Shown here one piece after another: positions 41,524 to 51,499 of a DNA stretch of 54,671 nucleotides. A program made the position numbers and the translations under genes. The stretch's first letter is position 1. The number at the start of each line of letters is the position of its first letter. Where the stretch lies: NCBI RefSeq assembly GCF_016306625.1, contig NZ_JACOII010000057.1, forward strand, positions 1 to 54,671. Reading direction: 5' to 3'. Origin of the DNA: Xenorhabdus lircayensis. GTDB taxonomy: Bacteria > Pseudomonadota > Gammaproteobacteria > Enterobacterales > Enterobacteriaceae. A model generated the notes under the pieces. It saw only the letters and a program-made list of their open reading frames with translations. It ran no database searches and was not told the DNA's origin.

Positions 41524-42543
41524 TCAGAAATCGTATTGGTTGATATTGTCTTTGGTAAAAATCACCCGCTCCGGCATGACAACGATGCCATTGCCTTTTG
41601 CTTCATAACGGTATCCCTGTACACTGTTGGGTGAGATCTCAATGTTGCCAATATCAGGAATGTTCAATTTATCTCCCACATTCAGATCGCCTTTTTGCAA
41701 TATCTCATTGGCAATATGAATAGCTATCTTGCCCTGCTTGACCACATCCCACAGAGCGAACTGTTTAACCGTACCGTTTTCAACGTAAGGGCGCATCACA
41801 TTCGGGGTACTGAATCCAACGATCGCGACATCCTGACGCTTCAAATTTTCTGCCGCTTGAGCTGCCGCAGGCAACGCGTTGGCATCTGGGGCGATGATCG
41901 CATCCAAATCTCCCCACGCTTTCAAAATACCTTCCGCAGTCTGCAATGATTTCGTGGCATCGTTATACCCAAACCGTGTGGTGACAATTTCCCAGTTCGG
42001 ATGTTCCGCTGCAATTTTGGCCTTGGCCTCTTTCACCCATTGGTTCTGATCCGTCACTGTCGGGCTGGAATAAAAAAACGCCACTTTTGCGTTTTCTTTT
42101 TTCACCTGATTAGCGGCCATATCGACCAGAATTCCACCCAACTGTTTTGGCGTTCCCTGATCGATATAAATGGAGCGGCATTCTGGTGATGTATCTGAAT
42201 CCCACGTCAGTACCTTGACCCCCCGCTTCATGGCGCGTTTCAAGGCAGGGCACAAGCCATTGGTTGACACCGCCGACACCACAATCGCGTTATAACCTTG
42301 ATTAACAAATTTATTGATAAGCTGAACCTGCTCCACCATGCTTGGCTCTGCTGGGCCATCGTAAGTGACTTCAACGCCCAGTGTATTGCCAGCTTCCACC
42401 GCACCTTGGCCGCCGCTGGTAAAGAACCCAGCACCGACTAATTTAGGGATAAACGCAATCTTCTCTGCCGCCTGTGCCCAAGAGACACACGCCAGACTTA
42501 ATGCAGCAGCCAAAGCCAACTTTTTCATCGTTGGTGCCTTCAT
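41524..42543 (-). CDS. lsrB: AI-2 periplasmic binding protein LsrB
   Basis: LsrB, 339 aa (E. coli 340), with a signal peptide of about 25 residues ending AQA. It binds furanosyl AI-2 in the periplasm. It shows [28 protein letters not shown] and [14 protein letters not shown], which carry ligand-contact residues of the family. Two ATGs (42543, 42528) each have a binding site; the first fits the family alignment. The protein is intact although its transporter partners are broken. Confidence 0.94.
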   Translation of the reverse strand: MKAPTMKKLALAAALSLACVSWAQAAEKIAFIPKLVGAGFFTSGGQGAVEAGNTLGVEVTYDGPAEPSMVEQVQLINKFVNQGYNAIVVSAVSTNGLCPALKRAMKRGVKVLTWDSDTSPECRSIYIDQGTPKQLGGILVDMAANQVKKENAKVAFFYSSPTVTDQNQWVKEAKAKIAAEHPNWEIVTTRFGYNDATKSLQTAEGILKAWGDLDAIIAPDANALPAAAQAAENLKRQDVAIVGFSTPNVMRPYVENGTVKQFALWDVVKQGKIAIHIANEILQKGDLNVGDKLNIPDIGNIEISPNSVQGYRYEAKGNGIVVMPERVIFTKDNINQYDF

Positions 42544-42589
42544 ACCTATCTCCGTCTATTCTTATTTCAATATCATTTATGTTTCAGGA

Positions 42590-42809
42590 TCATCTTTTAT
42601 GTTTCAGGCATATGTTGTTGTGAAACAGAAGCCCTCTGGCATTGCCACTAATCACGATTTTAGTGACGATGCAGATAAAATCACTGGTACTAAACAACAG
42701 CACATTAATATCCAGCATCCGTGGATTAACCACGCCAGACCGCAAAATTTCCATCACCAAGAGCACCATTTCCCAGCCATAACTGCCCATAGCATTGTAC
42801 CGTACTCAT
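42590..42809 (-). pseudogene. lsrD: lsrD remnant (AI-2 importer permease)
   Basis: The frame 42790-42590 begins YGWEMVLLVMEI and continues VNPRMLDINVLLFSTSDFICI, a close match to the N-terminus of LsrD. After about 40 residues the similarity stops and the frame ends in unrelated sequence. A well-placed GGAGG and ATG at 42809 survive but are out of frame with the rest. More than 80% of the gene is gone. Confidence 0.85.
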
Positions 42810-42840
42810 TATAGCCTCCCGTTTTTTGCTATTGATTTCT

Positions 42841-43080
42841 TTATCGGTTCACCACAGCACACAATCCCGTAGTTGAACCAACTGAAACATCAATATTGCT
42901 GGTCAGTATCACCAATGTAGCGCCCATCGCCAATAAAATAAGGAGTTGAGCATCACCGAAAATAATCGTAACAGTCTGGAAGCTGAAAACATGACGATCT
43001 AGACTCCCCAGCAGATCAAACAGCCCCAAAATAGCGATCAATGCCGTGGCCTTTCGGTTATTTTGGATAAGTTTCAACAT
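42841..43080 (-). pseudogene. lsrC: lsrC remnant (AI-2 importer permease)
   Basis: 79 codons from [14 protein letters not shown] to the segment [16 protein letters not shown] match the first quarter of LsrC; then a stop follows two codons later. Full LsrC is about 340 aa. The start still overlaps the lsrA stop by 7 bp, as in a normal lsr operon. Only two membrane helices remain. Confidence 0.88.
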
Positions 43081-43607
43081 GTCAAGGCCTCAGCATATTT
43101 GCCAAAAGGAAAGCGCATAACCTCCACTAACTGCTGATCCGCTACATTTAAACTGCCCGCTGGCGCCTTCAAGTCAATTTGGCAGTCGAGTTGAGTCAGC
43201 AATTCCTGCATTCGACTTGTATTGACTTGATGTTTAGGTAAGCGAAATAGAATATTTTCCTGAACAGAAAGACTGGGAAATAACAAAGGCTCTTGTGGTA
43301 CCAGATAAATGCCCAATTGATGTGCTTTTGCAGGTGTCAGATGATTAACAGTAGCACCATCCACGACCAAAGTTCCGGCATCTGGCTGTTCAATACCGGC
43401 AATGATTTTCATCAGAGTTGATTTACCCGCCCCATTTCCACCCAGTAATGCATGAACCTGTCCCGACATCAGCGTAAAATCGATCTGCTTCAACACCATC
43501 AAACCAGAAAATTGCTTACTGATTCCACGGGCAGCCAAAAGAGGCGTACAGTCATGGCGCTGGTAAAGTGGATTATCGGTATTAGTAGCGGTATTGCTCT
43601 GTGACAT
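43074..43607 (-). pseudogene. lsrA: lsrA with an in-frame internal deletion (AI-2 importer ATPase)
   Basis: 177 codons from the ATG at 43607, which has GAGG 7 nt upstream; other in-frame starts lie further up. Residues 1-162 match the N-terminus of LsrA, including GGNGAGKST and [13 protein letters not shown]. The last 15 residues ([15 protein letters not shown]) match the very C-terminus of LsrA. About 310 residues between them, including Walker B, the ABC signature and the entire second cassette, are lost in frame. It cannot be an active ABC ATPase. Confidence 0.88.
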
Positions 43608-43811
43608 CACGTACCTCATGGAATTTTGGGCTTGCGTTTTGACACCGATGCTAGATATGAACATTTATTAATTCTAAAAACATTTGTTCAAAACTCTAAT
43701 TCAAAACTTAAGATTTTTTCAATGGTTTGATCACATTTTGTGAAAAAATCAGTTCTAAATTAAAATATGTTCAAAATTTTGTGAGAATCCTCTAACACAT
43801 TAGAGGTTTTC
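43608..43811. promoter_or_regulatory. lsrA-lsrR intergenic control region
   Basis: The divergent promoter region contains TGAACA at 43658-43663 and TGTTCA at 43685-43690 and 43768-43773, forming dyads that may be LsrR operator half-sites. A possible CRP-like TGTGA lies at 43739. Assignments are inference from position and symmetry. Confidence 0.4.
43789..43806 (+). promoter_or_regulatory. Hairpin covering the lsrR ribosome binding site
   Basis: CCTCTAA (43789-43795) pairs perfectly with TTAGAGG (43800-43806) over a CACA loop. The right arm contains the AGAGG binding site 5 nt before the ATG at 43812. It could hold the site closed, or be part of a terminator-like element (it is followed by TTTT). 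Confidence 0.5.
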
Positions 43812-44858
43812 ATGCTTATTCTTTCCTTAGTGGATAAAGAAGTTGTTATGTCGATTAAATTAAGCAAGAAACAATTAGTATCAGAGAGAAGCGTATTATC
43901 CGAGGAAATTGACTATTCAAGTCACAACTATCCAGGAAATAGCATGAGTGAAGAAGAACTAATGGCCCGTATCGCCTGGTTTTACTATCACGATGGTCTG
44001 ACGCAAGGGGACATCGGTGAATTGCTTGGCCTCAGCCGCCTTAAGGTCTCCCGCCTATTGGAGAAAGGGCGGCAGTCTGGCGTGATCCGCGTTCAGATCA
44101 ACTCACGCTATGAAGGGTGTCTGGAATTGGAAGATGCCTTGCAAAAACGCTTTAATCTCAAACAGGTTCGCGTGTTACCCACCCTTGACGGCATAAACCT
44201 GAATGCCCGTCTCGGTGTCGGAGCCGCCCACCTGCTGATGGCGCTGATTGAACCTCACCAGCTATTGGCGATTGGATTTGGTGAAACTCCCATGTGCACT
44301 TTGCAGCACCTGAGCGGTTTTATCTCATCCCAGCAACTTCGGTTGGTGACGCTGTCCGGCGGTGTGGGCCCTTACATGACTGGCATCGGCCAGCTTGATG
44401 CGGACTGCCCTGTCAGCATCATTCCTGCCCCACTGCGAGCCTCTACTCAACAAGTCGCGGCAACATTCCGCGAAGAGAGCAGTGTACGGGATGTCATTTT
44501 GGCCGCCTGTGCAGCAGATATCGCCATCGTAGGAATTGGCGCGATCAACCAGAAACAGCAAGCGACCATTATGCGTTCCGGCTATATCAGCGATGGAGAA
44601 CAATTGATGTTCGGCCGCAAAGGTGCCGTCGGAGATATTCTTGGTTACTTCTTCAACGCGGAAGGTGAATTGGTCAACGATATCGATATCCATCAAGAAT
44701 TGATCGGTATCTCCTTGCCAGAAATAAAAACCATCCCGAACGTAATTGGTGTAGCTGGAGGCATCGAAAAAGCGGATGCCGTCGTTGCTGCATTGAAAGG
44801 GGGTTACATCAATTCACTGGTGACAGAAGAACAGACCGCCAGGGCTATGCTGACCTGA
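43812..44858 (+). CDS. lsrR: Transcriptional regulator LsrR
   Basis: LsrR, 348 aa from the ATG at 43812 (E. coli 317); the ATG at 43848 is an alternative. A SorC/DeoR-type helix-turn-helix ([24 protein letters not shown]) is followed by the sugar-binding domain ([28 protein letters not shown]). It represses lsr genes until phospho-AI-2 binds. The protein looks intact. The start region is covered by a hairpin that would hide its binding site. Confidence 0.93.
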   Translation: MLILSLVDKEVVMSIKLSKKQLVSERSVLSEEIDYSSHNYPGNSMSEEELMARIAWFYYHDGLTQGDIGELLGLSRLKVSRLLEKGRQSGVIRVQINSRYEGCLELEDALQKRFNLKQVRVLPTLDGINLNARLGVGAAHLLMALIEPHQLLAIGFGETPMCTLQHLSGFISSQQLRLVTLSGGVGPYMTGIGQLDADCPVSIIPAPLRASTQQVAATFREESSVRDVILAACAADIAIVGIGAINQKQQATIMRSGYISDGEQLMFGRKGAVGDILGYFFNAEGELVNDIDIHQELIGISLPEIKTIPNVIGVAGGIEKADAVVAALKGGYINSLVTEEQTARAMLT

Positions 44859-44932
44859 TCGACGAATAATCTCTATCCACTCCCTGTGCCATATCGAATA
44901 AGAAAAAGATAACGACAGACGAGGATAGCATC

Positions 44933-46525
44933 ATGAATCAACGCGCTCATGCTCACCCATCAAGGAAGTATCTGATGGCGCTTGATGCAGGAACTGGCAG
45001 TATCCGTGCAGTTATATTTGATCTCGAAGGGAATCAGGTTTCCGTCGGACAGGCTGAGTGGATACACCAGCCCGTACCGAATGTTGTCGGTTCGATGGAA
45101 TTTGACCTGAAAAACAACTGGCAACTGACCTGCCAATGTATCAGGCAGGCACTGCAAAAGGCGGATCTGCCCGCCAATGCGATTCAGGGCGTTGCCGCCT
45201 GCTCAATGCGGGAAGGCATCGTCCTGTATAATCGCAACGGCGATCCCATCTGGGCGTGTGCCAACGTGGATGCCCGCTCCAGCCATGAAGTCATCGAACT
45301 TAAAGAGCTTTACAACCATACCTTTGAGTATGATGTTTACCGCTACTCCGGCCAAACGCTGGCACTGGGCGCCATGCCCCGTCTGCTTTGGCTGGCACAT
45401 CACCGTTCTGATATCTATCGGCAAGCCAACACCCTGACGATGATCAGCGATTGGCTGGCTTATATGCTGAGTGGCGAACTGGCGGTAGATCCCTCCAACG
45501 CAGGGACAACGGGGATGCTGGATTTAGTCAGCCGTAATTGGCGTCCAAACCTGTTGGAAATGGCCGGACTGCGTTCCGATATCCTCTCTCCCGTCAAAGA
45601 AACGGGAACCTTGCTCGGCTATATCACGGAAAAAGCGGCGGCAGAGTGCGGCTTGAACAGCGGAACGCCGGTGATTATGGGCGGTGGCGACGTTCAACTC
45701 GGCTGCCTCGGTATTGGTGTCGTCAAACCTGCCCAAACCGCAGTACTTGGCGGGACATTCTGGCAACAAGTCGTCAACCTGCCAAAGCCCATCACCGACC
45801 CGAACATGAACATCCGCATCAACCCGCATGTTATCCCCGGCATGGCACAGGCTGAGTCCATCAGCTTTTTTACCGGCCTCACCATGCGTTGGTTCCGCGA
45901 TGCTTTCTGTGCAGAAGAAAAACTGTTGGCAGAACGATTGGGCGTCGATGCCTACAGCCTGCTGGAAGGTATGGCGGCGCGCGTTCCTGCGGGTGCGCAT
46001 GGCGTAATGCCGATTTTCTCCGATGTGATGCGGTTTAAATCGTGGTATCACGCCGCCCCCTCCTTCCTCAACCTCTCGATTGATCCGGAAAAATGCAACA
46101 AGGCGACGCTATTTAGAGCGCTGGAAGAGAACGCGGCTATCGTCTCGGCGTGTAACCTCGATATGGTCGCAGCATTCTCTGGTGTTCAACCTGACTCACT
46201 GGTCTTCGCAGGCGGTGGCTCGAAAGGTAAACTCTGGAGCCAGATTCTGTCTGACGTTACCGGACTGCCGGTACGAGTGCCGGTGGTTAAGGAAGCTACG
46301 GCATTGGGCTGTGCAATTGCAGCAGGTGTTGGCGTTGGATTATATGACTCACTGCCCGCGACAGGGGAAAAATTAGTGCGTTGGGAGCAAGAATACCAGC
46401 CGGATTTAAACCTCCGAGAGGTTTACCTGAAAGCGAAAAAAGATTGGCAGACAGTGTATGAAGGCCAACTGCATCTGGTGGATGATGGGCTGACGACATC
46501 ATTGTGGAAAGCACCGGGGCTGTAA
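44933..46525 (+). CDS. lsrK: Autoinducer-2 kinase
   Basis: LsrK, 530 aa, the E. coli length. It is a FGGY-family carbohydrate kinase that phosphorylates AI-2 (DPD) in the cytoplasm, giving the LsrR inducer. It shows [17 protein letters not shown] at the N-terminus, [11 protein letters not shown], and [18 protein letters not shown] near 430. It lies 74 bp after lsrR and is complete. Confidence 0.95.
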   Translation: MNQRAHAHPSRKYLMALDAGTGSIRAVIFDLEGNQVSVGQAEWIHQPVPNVVGSMEFDLKNNWQLTCQCIRQALQKADLPANAIQGVAACSMREGIVLYNRNGDPIWACANVDARSSHEVIELKELYNHTFEYDVYRYSGQTLALGAMPRLLWLAHHRSDIYRQANTLTMISDWLAYMLSGELAVDPSNAGTTGMLDLVSRNWRPNLLEMAGLRSDILSPVKETGTLLGYITEKAAAECGLNSGTPVIMGGGDVQLGCLGIGVVKPAQTAVLGGTFWQQVVNLPKPITDPNMNIRINPHVIPGMAQAESISFFTGLTMRWFRDAFCAEEKLLAERLGVDAYSLLEGMAARVPAGAHGVMPIFSDVMRFKSWYHAAPSFLNLSIDPEKCNKATLFRALEENAAIVSACNLDMVAAFSGVQPDSLVFAGGGSKGKLWSQILSDVTGLPVRVPVVKEATALGCAIAAGVGVGLYDSLPATGEKLVRWEQEYQPDLNLREVYLKAKKDWQTVYEGQLHLVDDGLTTSLWKAPGL

Positions 46526-46666
46526 GTTTTGAATGGCCTCTTTAGCAATTAGAGGCCAATTTAATTCATTGCGTCCTGATCCTGCATGACGAATATCATT
46601 TTCAACAGCAATAGACATCATTTGATAGAATTCTTCATCAGAAGCAACAAAAAGGCAGAGCAACAT
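46499..46666 (-). CDS. Short ORF coupled to the upstream membrane-protein gene, possibly a truncated immunity-like protein
   Basis: 55 codons start at the ATG 46666, which overlaps the stop of the upstream gene as TGATG. The protein ([20 protein letters not shown], then [15 protein letters not shown]) is acidic and reads like real coding sequence. The frame is open for about 15 codons upstream of the ATG, overlapping the neighbour. It ends inside the 3' end of lsrK on the other strand. It may be the C-terminal remainder of a longer gene. I do not recognise the family. Confidence 0.35.
   Translation of the reverse strand: MLLCLFVASDEEFYQMMSIAVENDIRHAGSGRNELNWPLIAKEAIQNLQPRCFPQ
46534..46558 (+). 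terminator. Terminator-like hairpin after lsrK
   Basis: TGGCCTCT (46534-46541) pairs with AGAGGCCA (46551-46558), 8 bp with a 9-nt loop, followed by ATTTAATT. It overlaps the short ORF on the opposite strand. Confidence 0.55.
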
Positions 46667-47070
46667 CAAAAAATCAAGAGCAATATCGACATCAACCCAG
46701 CATTTGCAACAATATATTTATCAAAATAAAATTTGCTGGCACTATAACACACCAACAATACCGTACTGATAATAACCAAAGCAGCCAATTGGCTAACCTG
46801 CAAATTCAGCCATTCCAGATAATGACAAAACATAACAACACTTAACACCAGCAACGGGATAACATTATGCAGTAACCTTGAAAATGCCATCAACGACTGC
46901 ATTTGCCATACAATTTTATTCTTTTGTTTCCTTGCTAATATAGCATCATCTAAATGACCATTGCGGCTATGAGAAACAAACGCATCAATCATCGTTTTAC
47001 GACTGAAATCTTTTTCTTTTATATGCGATTGCACTAAATTAATCAGTAATATAGCAATGGCAGATATCAC
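46666..47070 (-). CDS. Small hypothetical membrane protein
   Basis: 134 codons from a GTG at 47070; the frame is open for about 14 more codons upstream but offers no better start, so the N-terminus may be truncated. Three or four hydrophobic segments are predicted (near residues 1-14, 70-85, 93-110 and 120-134) around a charged cytoplasmic loop (HIKEKDFSRKTMIDAF, KQKNK). No family is recognised. AT-rich, and coupled by TGATG to the following short ORF. Confidence 0.45.
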   Translation of the reverse strand: MISAIAILLINLVQSHIKEKDFSRKTMIDAFVSHSRNGHLDDAILARKQKNKIVWQMQSLMAFSRLLHNVIPLLVLSVVMFCHYLEWLNLQVSQLAALVIISTVLLVCYSASKFYFDKYIVANAGLMSILLLIF

Positions 47071-47124
47071 AATATAGAGCAGAAAAATAACGTTACAGAT
47101 TATCGCCGCAATGGCGGAATAATG

Positions 47125-47673
47125 TTAATTCTGCTCAGATACCAGAATCGCCTGAGTATCTGGCTCCAGCGCTTTGAAGACATGCTCTAGATCTGCCGGA
47201 TAACAGATGTAATCGCCTTCGCTTAACTCTTCTGGCGCTTCCGTTAGCCCTACCAGCGCCCGCCCACGGGTGACGATGATATGCTCTACCGAACCAGGGG
47301 GATGTGGATGGGAAACGTGATCTGCTCCCGGTTGCGTCATCAACAGGTAGATATCACGACGTGCACCCGGCGGACAAGTGGCCAGTAAAATCGCCTGATA
47401 ATCAGCCTGTTCTGACACCACTTTGGTGCCCTCGCCACGTCGAACCACCTGTGTTTTGTTGCTCTGCGGTTCCAGCAGACGGGCAAAAGGGATATTCAGC
47501 GCCACACACAATGCCCAGAGCGTTTCTATGCTAGGGTTCCCGTTACCGGCTTCTAATTGTGACAATGTGGATTTTGCAATACCCGCACGCCGGGCAACTT
47601 CCGCCAGTGAAAGACCTATGCGGGCACGTTCACGGACTAAACTCTTCGCAATTACGCTGATTGGCTGTGTCAT
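47125..47673 (-). CDS. XRE-type regulator with C-terminal cupin domain
   Basis: 182 aa. The helix-turn-helix covers residues 15-70 (SLAEVARRAGIAKSTLSQLE, NPSIETLWALCVAL). The cupin effector domain covers about 100-180 (HPHPPGSVEHIIVTRGRA, EGDYICYPADLEH). GGAG lies 7 nt before the ATG. It is divergent from azlCD with a 103-bp spacer and is probably the regulator of that pair, perhaps sensing an amino acid. Confidence 0.9.
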   Translation of the reverse strand: MTQPISVIAKSLVRERARIGLSLAEVARRAGIAKSTLSQLEAGNGNPSIETLWALCVALNIPFARLLEPQSNKTQVVRRGEGTKVVSEQADYQAILLATCPPGARRDIYLLMTQPGADHVSHPHPPGSVEHIIVTRGRALVGLTEAPEELSEGDYICYPADLEHVFKALEPDTQAILVSEQN

Positions 47674-47776
47674 GCCATTACTCCAGTGTTCATTAAAAAG
47701 AACAAAACGTTCGACTTGATATGATCTTCAAATCTGTTCATTATAATGAAAAATCGTTCGGTATGGATAACATTGT

Positions 47777-48439
47777 ATGTTTACTCACTATTTCTCCTGT
47801 CTGAAAGGCGATATTAAAAAAGCGATATTTCTGGTCTGTCTGGCTGTCGGCGTGGTTGGCGTTTCCTATGGTTCACTGGCCATGGCTTATGGCTTTCCTT
47901 TATGGGTTCCACTCGCCTTGTCCACGTTAGTGCTGGCGGGAGCGTCAGAATTTATGTTTATTGGTATTGTTGCCAGCGGCGGTCATCCACTTGCAGCAGC
48001 TGTGGCAGGCTTGTTGGTGAATGCCCGTCATTTTCCTTTCGGAGTGGCTGTACGCGAGTTGGTCGGAAAACACATGTTGGGGTTTCTGGGATGCCACATT
48101 ATGAATGATGAAAGTGTGGTTTTCGGTATGTCACAACCGACTCCTGAACAGCGCAAAGCCGCCTACTGGCTATGCGGTATCGGCGTTGCCGTATTCTGGC
48201 CGCTCGGCGTAGTCATTGGCTGCGTGGTCGGTAAATTCCTTCCTATACCGGAAGCCATTGGTCTGGATGCAGTCTTCCCGGCAATTTTGCTGGCATTGGT
48301 TATCCCATCATTCAAGAACAGAACCACACTGATTCGCGCTTCCAGCGGGGCGGCGCTTTCGCTTGCAGCCGTGCCTTTCACGCCAGTGGGGTTACCAGTA
48401 TTGATGTCACTGTTGGGCTTACTGGCGAGGAAAAAATAA
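47777..48439 (+). CDS. azlC: AzlC family branched-chain amino-acid exporter, large subunit
   Basis: AzlC/YgaZ family, 220 aa with about six membrane helices. Together with AzlD it exports branched-chain amino acids or analogues. The stretches ASEFMFIGIVASGG and NARHFPFGVAVRELVG are typical of the family. Its stop overlaps the azlD start (TAATG). Substrate specificity is inferred from the family only. Confidence 0.9.
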   Translation: MFTHYFSCLKGDIKKAIFLVCLAVGVVGVSYGSLAMAYGFPLWVPLALSTLVLAGASEFMFIGIVASGGHPLAAAVAGLLVNARHFPFGVAVRELVGKHMLGFLGCHIMNDESVVFGMSQPTPEQRKAAYWLCGIGVAVFWPLGVVIGCVVGKFLPIPEAIGLDAVFPAILLALVIPSFKNRTTLIRASSGAALSLAAVPFTPVGLPVLMSLLGLLARKK

Positions 48440-48762
48440 TGGCAAGCTATACCCTGATTATTATCGGCATTGCGGTGTTGTCGATTGGCACTTATTTGAT
48501 GCGTCTTGGTGGAGCAAAACTGGGCAATAGACTGGCATTATCAGAACACTCTCAGGCACTGCTTAAGGATGCTGCCACCACGTTATTGTTCGCTGTAGCG
48601 CTCGCTGCCACCTTCTACGAAAGTGGCCATTTTGCTGGTATGGCGCGTGTACTGGGTGTTGCCGTCGCGGTGTTTCTTGCTTGGCGAAAAATGCCGCTGA
48701 TTGTCATGATTCTAGTTGCGGCGATCGTGACAGCACTTCTGCGCTATGCGGGTATAAACTAA
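48439..48762 (+). CDS. azlD: AzlD family transporter small subunit
   Basis: AzlD/YgaH family, 107 aa with about three or four membrane helices. It is the partner of AzlC; the one-base overlap indicates coupled translation. The family motif TYLMRLGGAKLGNRL is seen near the N-terminus. Confidence 0.9.
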   Translation: MASYTLIIIGIAVLSIGTYLMRLGGAKLGNRLALSEHSQALLKDAATTLLFAVALAATFYESGHFAGMARVLGVAVAVFLAWRKMPLIVMILVAAIVTALLRYAGIN

Positions 48763-48844
48763 AGAAAAGCACTGCCGCAAATAGCGGCAAGTGGTAAATG
48801 CTGCATCCCTGTATATCCATATTATAAATATGCTATCAAACATT

Positions 48845-48883
48845 AAAAAAGCCTGCTCAAACTCTAAAAAGTTCAGGCAGGCT
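48845..48883 (-). terminator. Rho-independent terminator of gor
   Basis: AGCCTGC (48850-48856) pairs with GCAGGCT (48877-48883), with further pairing inside the loop. On the minus strand it is followed by TTTTTAA. It lies 60 bp past the gor stop and could also serve azlCD from the other side. Confidence 0.8.
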
Positions 48884-48942
48884 CAATCATTTTAGTACAC
48901 AAAATTGTAGTGATATCCACCATATCGCTACATAATAAAGAG

Positions 48943-50295
48943 TTATCTCATAGTAACAAACTCTTCCGCCGCAGTCGGATGGATCGCAACCGTATTATCA
49001 AAATCCTTTTTCGTTGCTCCCATCTTCAACGCAACCGCAAAACCTTGCAGCATCTCATCCATACCAAAACCGATACCGTGGATGCCGACAATTTTTTCAT
49101 TTGCTCCCACACAAACCAGCTTCATGCGGCATGGCTGACGATGTTGCGTCACAGCAGTATACATTGCGGTAAATGACGAAGTATAAATCTTAACCTGATC
49201 TTCGCCATATTTCGCCTTTGCCTGTGGTTCTGTCAAGCCTATTATACCAATGGGTGGATGGCTGAATACCACCGTTGGTACATTGGTGTAATCCAAATGT
49301 TCTTCAGGTTTGTTATTAAACAGACGCTCTGATAAACGGCGTCCCGCTGCAACCGCTACTGGTGTCAATTCCACCGCACCCGTGTTATCACCAACCGCAT
49401 AAATACCATTAACATTGGTATTCTGATATTTATCGACTTGGATATAACCTTTCTCACTCAGCTCAACACCCGTTGCAACCAGATTCAGATTATCCGTCAT
49501 CGGTTCACGCCCAATTGCCCAGACCAGCGTATCAACCGTCTGCTCCCTGCCATCCTGCAATTGAACGGTCAGGCTGCCATCACTATTTTTAATCACGGAC
49601 TTTAATATCGCTTCCGTATGCAATGTCGGCCCTTCACTTTTGATGACTTCCAGCAATGTCTCCACAATCATAGGATCGAAAGAGCGCAGCGGCGCATGTT
49701 TACGGACAAACAGATGAGTTTCACTCCCCAGTGCATTCAACACGCCCGCTATTTCAACCGCAATATAGCCAGCTCCCACCACAGCAACACGCTTCGGCAT
49801 TTCATCCAGTTCAAAGAAACCATCTGAATCAATGCCATATTCTGCACCGGGAATCTCTGGACGCACAGGACGACCGCCTGTTGCAATAAGAATATGGTCA
49901 GCCGTAATTTTTTCGCCATTAACTTCAACAGTGCGCGCATCAACAAAACGGGCAAATCCTTGGATGACATCCACCTTATTGTTACCCAATACGCGCTCAT
50001 AAGAATGATGGATGCGGTCAATATAGGCAGTACGGCTAGCAATCAGCTTTTTCCAGTCAAAACGACTGACTGTGGTATCAAAGCCATATTCGGGACCATA
50101 TTGATGAATAGATTCCGCAATTTGAGCAGCATGCCACATCACTTTCTTCGGTACACAGCCCACATTAACACATGTTCCGCCTAATGCTTTTGCTTCAATC
50201 AGGGCACACTTCTGCCCATACATGGCTGCACGGTTAATGGAAGCAATGCCGCCACTGCCACCGCCAATTGCAATATAATCGTAATGTTTACTCAT
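48943..50295 (-). CDS. gor: Glutathione reductase
   Basis: Gor, 450 aa, the E. coli length. FAD/NADPH-dependent flavoenzyme that reduces glutathione disulfide. The FAD site is [13 protein letters not shown] at residue 9, the redox disulfide [13 protein letters not shown] near 40, the NADPH site [13 protein letters not shown] near 175, and the C-terminal catalytic His in HPTAAEE. It lies downstream of rlmJ, as in E. coli. Confidence 0.97.
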   Translation of the reverse strand: MSKHYDYIAIGGGSGGIASINRAAMYGQKCALIEAKALGGTCVNVGCVPKKVMWHAAQIAESIHQYGPEYGFDTTVSRFDWKKLIASRTAYIDRIHHSYERVLGNNKVDVIQGFARFVDARTVEVNGEKITADHILIATGGRPVRPEIPGAEYGIDSDGFFELDEMPKRVAVVGAGYIAVEIAGVLNALGSETHLFVRKHAPLRSFDPMIVETLLEVIKSEGPTLHTEAILKSVIKNSDGSLTVQLQDGREQTVDTLVWAIGREPMTDNLNLVATGVELSEKGYIQVDKYQNTNVNGIYAVGDNTGAVELTPVAVAAGRRLSERLFNNKPEEHLDYTNVPTVVFSHPPIGIIGLTEPQAKAKYGEDQVKIYTSSFTAMYTAVTQHRQPCRMKLVCVGANEKIVGIHGIGFGMDEMLQGFAVALKMGATKKDFDNTVAIHPTAAEEFVTMR

Positions 50296-50447
50296 CTTAG
50301 GTCACTTCCGTCTAATCAATTAACTTACTGCTAAAGTTCAACCTGACGTCTATTATTACAAAAAGTTATCGCTGACTGTGGACGATTCTGGCTCTTATTG
50401 CCATAGGCCACAGCTATTGAATGATAACGCCACGCTAAACCCTCACC

Positions 50448-51290
50448 TTATTCAGGTACAATCCATTCCACTGAAGCATGTCCTGTACCTTCAGGAACCA
50501 ATACCTGATGCAGCCACGGCAATACCGCCTTCATCTGCTGCTCCAATTTCCACGGTGGATTAATGACGATCATGCCTGATGCCGTCATACCACGTTGATC
50601 ACTGTCAGGACGCATGCCAAGTTCAATCTGTAAAATCTTGCGGATGCCTGTCGCTTCCAATTCCCTCACCAAGCGTTTAATCTGCTGGCGCAACACAACG
50701 GGATACCACAGCGCATAAGTGCCGGTCGAAAAGCGCTTATACCCTTCCTGAACACCCTGAACGACACTCCGATAATCCGATTTCAATTCATAAGATGGGT
50801 CGATCAGCACAAATCCACGGCGGCTTCTTGGCGGCAGTTTTGATTTCAACTGCTGATAACCATCTTCCCGCAGGACACGTGCGCGTTGATCACGGGAAAA
50901 TTCCATGCGTAACAAAGGAAAATCACTGGAATGCAACTCACTCAGATTAAGCTCATCGTATTCGCGCAATAAATGACGAGCAATCAGCGGAGAACCCGGA
51001 TAATAGCGCAGAGAACCATTTGGGTTTAGCGCCTTCACGGCATCCATGTACGCCGTCAATTCCTCAGGAATATCATCACGCTGCCAAATGCGGGCAATAC
51101 CTTCCAGATATTCTCCCGTACGCTCGGCATGTTCCCCGCTCAATTGATAACGGCCTGCGCCAGAGTGGGAATCTAGATACAGGAAAGATTTTTCTTTTTC
51201 TTTAAGTGACTCAATGATCAGGCTTTGCACCGTGTGCTTCAGCACATCAGCATGATTGCCGGCATGGAAGCTGTGACGATAACTTAACAT
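50448..51290 (-). CDS. rlmJ: 23S rRNA (adenine2030-N6)-methyltransferase
   Basis: RlmJ, 280 aa, the E. coli length. SAM-dependent enzyme that methylates A2030 of 23S rRNA. It shows the N-terminal SFHAGNHADVLKH and the catalytic motif IDPSYE, a form of DPPY. It lies 152 bp upstream of gor. Confidence 0.96.
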   Translation of the reverse strand: MLSYRHSFHAGNHADVLKHTVQSLIIESLKEKEKSFLYLDSHSGAGRYQLSGEHAERTGEYLEGIARIWQRDDIPEELTAYMDAVKALNPNGSLRYYPGSPLIARHLLREYDELNLSELHSSDFPLLRMEFSRDQRARVLREDGYQQLKSKLPPRSRRGFVLIDPSYELKSDYRSVVQGVQEGYKRFSTGTYALWYPVVLRQQIKRLVRELEATGIRKILQIELGMRPDSDQRGMTASGMIVINPPWKLEQQMKAVLPWLHQVLVPEGTGHASVEWIVPE

Positions 51291-51499
51291 TCGATTTAAC
51301 CCCGAGAGCGGAATATTGATAACTTGCCTGATGCCCTACCAGACAACTAAAGGGGCATTATAGCCTCATTCTCAACAAAAAAGATAAAAGCCTCCTCCAG
51401 CTCCCTTTACGGTGTTAACTCAGTTGAATTTTTAGGATCGAATCGAGATCGGAGTATAAAATTTTAGATAAGTGTTCTTAATAATCCCAGGAATAATTC

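Noticed and set aside
43739-43754. CRP site in the lsr control region
   Set aside because: TGTGA is followed by a weak partner at the wrong spacing; not a convincing CRP palindrome.
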